Origin: Bordetella petrii
Lineage (GTDB): Bacteria; Pseudomonadota; Gammaproteobacteria; Burkholderiales; Burkholderiaceae_B
Direction of reading: 5' to 3'
Assembly (NCBI RefSeq): GCF_017356245.1
Contig: NZ_JAFMZZ010000001.1
Location: 2,588,695-2,652,694 of the forward strand
DNA length: 64,000 nt
Part shown: positions 61,992-64,000 of the stretch, in pieces
Position numbering within the stretch: the stretch's first letter is position 1
Layout of the letters: every line of letters starts with the position of its first letter
Program-made: the position numbers and the translations under genes
Notes under the pieces: generated by a model
What the model was told of the DNA's origin: nothing
What the model saw: only the letters and a program-made list of their open reading frames with translations
Database searches by the model: none

Positions 61992-62762
61992 TCAGTAGCT
62001 GACCCCCGCCGCCCGCAGCTGCGACGCGGTATGCCGCAGTTCCGGCAGGAATTCGCGCAGCGCCGTGGCTTCGTCGAACGTGCCCGCCGGCAGGCTGACG
62101 TTGATGGCGGCCACGATGGCGCCGTCTTTGTCGCGCACCGGCACGCCCAGCCCGGCAATGGACTCGTCCAGTTCGCCGTCGATCCAGGCATAGCCCTGTT
62201 CGCGCACCTGCTCGATAGCGGCCCGCAGGCGCGCCGGGTCCACCACGGTGGCGCTGGTCAGCTTCTTCAGCGTGGCGGTTTGCAGGTAGGCATCCAGCGC
62301 CGCGTCGTTCAGGCCCGACAACAGCACGCGCCCCATCGACACCGCGTGCGCGGGCAGCCGGCTGCCCAGCGACGGGCTCATGGGCAGGATGCGCCGGGTA
62401 TGCAGGCGCTGCACGTACACGATGTCTTCTTCATCCAGCACCGACACCGCGCACGACTGCCCGATGCGCGCGCACAGCTCTTCCAGCGCCAGCTGGGCCT
62501 GGCGCCAGTAGGGCAGCGAATACAGGTACGACAGGCCCAGGCGCAGCACCTTGGGCGTCAGCCAGTAGTACTTGCCGTCGGTTTTCACGAACGACAAATC
62601 GATCAGGGTAAGCAGGAACCGCCGCACCGCGGTGCGCGGCAAGTCCACCGCTTCGGCCACGTCGCCCAGGGTTTGCCGGGCCGCGCCCTGCCCCATGGCT
62701 TCGATGATTTTCAGCCCGCGCGCAAAGGTGCGAACGAACGATTCGCTTTCTGGAGTTGCCAT
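61992..62762 (-). CDS. IclR-family regulator (PcaR/PobR-like)
   Basis: A 256-residue regulator. The N-terminal winged helix (RTFARGLKIIEAMGQGAARQ; TLGDVAEAVDLPRTAVRRFL) is followed by the IclR effector domain (GQSCAVSVLDEEDIVYVQRL, PAHAVSMGRVLLSGL, IAGLGVPVRDKDGAIVAAIN). It resembles the subgroup that controls protocatechuate and related aromatic degradation. ATG 62762 has GGGGGA 6 nt upstream. It is divergent from the MaoC genes, with a 36-bp dyad between them as its probable operator. Confidence 0.92.
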   Translation of the reverse strand: MATPESESFVRTFARGLKIIEAMGQGAARQTLGDVAEAVDLPRTAVRRFLLTLIDLSFVKTDGKYYWLTPKVLRLGLSYLYSLPYWRQAQLALEELCARIGQSCAVSVLDEEDIVYVQRLHTRRILPMSPSLGSRLPAHAVSMGRVLLSGLNDAALDAYLQTATLKKLTSATVVDPARLRAAIEQVREQGYAWIDGELDESIAGLGVPVRDKDGAIVAAINVSLPAGTFDEATALREFLPELRHTASQLRAAGVSY

Positions 62763-62810
62763 GCCATCCCCCGCCATGTGCTTGACACGGCAAAATTCGG
62801 CCCGCAGAAT

Positions 62811-62846
62811 GACCGTAAAGCGGATTCAATTATCCGCTAAGCGGTC
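62811..62846. promoter_or_regulatory. Dyad operator between iclR and MaoC genes
   Basis: Imperfect 36-bp inverted repeat: GACCG-N3-AGCGGAT on the left, ATCCGCT-N3-CGGTC on the right, 6-bp AT-rich spacer, centre at 62828.5. Perfect over 12 of the 15 positions of each arm. It is 49 bp from the iclR start and 55 bp from the MaoC start. Confidence 0.65.
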
Positions 62847-62900
62847 ATTGTAGCACGATGCCCAGGCCGATCAACCGTTTTTCACCTTAGCCCCGCAGCC

Positions 62901-63374
62901 ATGACAGAACCCACCTTCGAAACCGATTTCTGGAAAGACGCGCAGTCGCGCAAGATCTGGGACGACATCGTCCCCGGCCAGCCGCGCAAAACCATCCCCT
63001 ACACCCTGACGCTGGAAGCCATCCAGAAATACTGCCGCGTGGTGGGCGACATGCACCCGCTGTACTTCGACGAGGAATACGCCCGCAATTCGCCCTACCA
63101 GGGCCTGATCGCCCCGCCGGCCATCCACATCCTGCTAATGTTCGCGTGCACCCCCACCGACGACTGGATGCGCAGCCCCGGCACCGTCAACGCCGGCCAG
63201 TCCTGGAGCTACAACATCCCGGCCCGGCCCGGCGACGTCATCCGCCTGCAGGCCCGCGCGCTGGACAAGTTCATCAAGAAAGACCGCCTGTTCGCCGTGC
63301 ACGACAACGTGTTCTTCAACCAGCACGACGAAGTGATCTGCTCTGGCCGCGGCTGGACCATCCGCCCCCTGTAA
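62901..63374 (+). CDS. MaoC-like (hot-dog fold) dehydratase-type protein
   Basis: A 157-residue hot-dog protein of the MaoC/FAS1 dehydratase N-terminal type. It has the fold's YTLTLEAIQKYCRVVGDMHP and LYFDEEYARNSPYQGLIAPP segments and a late VHDNVFFNQHDEVICSGRGW. The second half-catalytic Asp/His pair typical of R-specific hydratases is not fully recognisable, so it probably pairs with the next gene's product as a heterodimer. It is first in a unit divergent from iclR. Confidence 0.85.
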   Translation: MTEPTFETDFWKDAQSRKIWDDIVPGQPRKTIPYTLTLEAIQKYCRVVGDMHPLYFDEEYARNSPYQGLIAPPAIHILLMFACTPTDDWMRSPGTVNAGQSWSYNIPARPGDVIRLQARALDKFIKKDRLFAVHDNVFFNQHDEVICSGRGWTIRPL

Positions 63375-63402
63375 CCCCGCCGCGCCCCAAGGAACCGCAT
63401 TC

Positions 63403-63837
63403 ATGACCCACGCATTCGACACCCTGAAAACCGGCCAGCAGATCGACGGCACGCCGTTTTCGCCCACCCGCGAATCCATCCGCGAGTTCTGCGAAGCCTC
63501 GCTGGATTTCAACCCCCTGCACCTGGACGACAACTACATGCAGGGCAGCTTCGGCAAGACCCACTTCGGCGGCATCATCATGCACGGCATGAACAACTTC
63601 GGCGTCATCGCCAAGATGCTGACCGACTGGCTGTACCCGCAGGGCGGCGTGCAGCGCCGCCTGGAAACCCGCTGGAAAGCGCCGGTGAAGCCGGGCGACA
63701 CCATTACCCCCCGCGCCACCATCACCGCCACCCGCAAGACCGAAAAAAGCCAGTGGGCCACGCTGGACGTGCAGGTTACCAACCAGCGCGGCGAAACCGT
63801 GGCCACCGGCGAAGCCATGGTCGAGTTCCCCGCCTGA
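63403..63837 (+). CDS. MaoC-family (R)-hydratase
   Basis: A 144-residue hot-dog hydratase. It carries the catalytic (R)-hydratase pattern DFNPLHLDD (Asp and His spaced as in MaoC enzymes) with the following GSFGKTHFGGIIMHGM glycine-rich helix. It would add or remove water from an enoyl-CoA-like substrate. It starts 28 bp after the previous MaoC gene (AAGGAACCGC ribosome-binding site), so the two probably form a two-subunit hydratase. Pathway unknown; the IclR regulator suggests catabolism. Confidence 0.9.
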   Translation: MTHAFDTLKTGQQIDGTPFSPTRESIREFCEASLDFNPLHLDDNYMQGSFGKTHFGGIIMHGMNNFGVIAKMLTDWLYPQGGVQRRLETRWKAPVKPGDTITPRATITATRKTEKSQWATLDVQVTNQRGETVATGEAMVEFPA

Positions 63838-63860
63838 CCGCTCTTCGCCAGGCGTGGCCA

Positions 63861-63891
63861 GGTGTCAGGCTCCCGCAGGGTGCCTGACACC
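63861..63891 (+). repeat. Dispersed 31-nt hairpin repeat, copy 6
   Basis: Arms GGTGTCAGGC / GCCTGACACC, inner CCC/GGG, loop GCA; identical to copy 2 except one loop base. A partial arm (GCCTGACACC) recurs just downstream near 63914-63923. It lies between the MaoC gene and the next gene. Confidence 0.88.
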
Positions 63892-63970
63892 GAACACCAA
63901 AGATTCACCGAACGCCTGACACCGCCCCCCCCCCAAGATTGCCGACAACAACAAGCACCGGAGACAAATC

Positions 63971-64000
63971 ATGAAAGCATGGACCCAGGCGGCCGCGGCC
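63971..64000 (+). CDS. Start of a probable exported protein (cut by window end)
   Basis: Only ten codons are visible (MKAWTQAAAA). GGAGA ends 6 nt before the ATG, a good ribosome-binding site, and the start (Met-Lys then small residues) fits a signal peptide. In Alcaligenaceae such genes after catabolic hydratase genes are often Bug/TctC-type solute-binding proteins, but nothing here proves it. Confidence 0.55.
   Translation, partial: MKAWTQAAAA

Overview
The window looks like chromosomal DNA from a high-GC beta-proteobacterium of the Alcaligenaceae, in the Bordetella/Achromobacter lineage. The basis is the very GC-rich third codon positions, a Bordetella-type general porin, the squalene genes hpnCDE, an Fnr-type regulator and the typical housekeeping order. 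I see no insertion sequence, prophage, CRISPR array or rRNA operon. It reads as core genome interleaved with metabolic and transport accessory genes.

Layout. 1-16 kb: rluB (cut by the left edge) and scpB; initiator tRNA-Met; LysR and CobW-type GTPase genes; a cupin gene; an unrecognised overlapping pair of small genes; tRNA-Asn and tRNA-Thr; fkpB-ispH-maiA; radC; kynB-kynA; rpmE (type B L31) behind a structured leader; a GT39 glycosyltransferase coupled to a MATE transporter. 16-26 kb: TauE-type exporter; radA; a von Willebrand lipoprotein / ECF sigma / membrane-protein operon; alr-SDR; hpnCDE; crcB. 26.5-31 kb: a Fur-box-preceded operon of PepSY membrane protein, DUF2271, DUF4198, ApbE and a membrane-anchored flavoprotein reductase. 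31-45 kb: clpB, fnr, a secreted hydrolase, NUDIX/DUF3820, an M14-type peptidase, an NlpE-like lipoprotein, AraC/LysE, a hexapeptide-repeat protein, a DUF4336 gene, ohr/ohrR and a GNAT gene. 45-56 kb: GlxA-type regulator and MFS; DUF2946 / TonB receptor / PepSY; EamA; TetR with a DHA2 pump; porin. 56-64 kb: a catabolic-looking stretch of an amidohydrolase, MFS carriers, GntR, LysR and IclR regulators, two MaoC-like hydratase genes and the first codons of an exported protein.

How the genes work together. The most system-like locus is 26.5-31 kb. A cytosolic-side NADPH flavoprotein could pass electrons through PepSY to an exported DUF2271 protein that carries a DGVSGAT motif of the kind ApbE flavinylates, under iron (Fur) control. 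A second metal locus (DUF2946, TonB receptor, Met/His-rich PepSY) lies at 47.6-51.6 kb. ispH and hpnCDE give an isoprenoid-to-squalene route, but no squalene-hopene cyclase gene is visible here.

Regulatory DNA is unusually readable. I see matched OhrR-type operators before ohr and ohrR, a TetR-type palindrome on a promoter, a 36-bp dyad between iclR and the MaoC genes, repeated TATTGACAA boxes before the amidohydrolase gene, and a dyad around the fnr promoter. A dispersed 31-nt hairpin repeat occurs six times between genes, with paired changes that preserve its stem. All functional names rest on reading motifs by eye; no database search was run.
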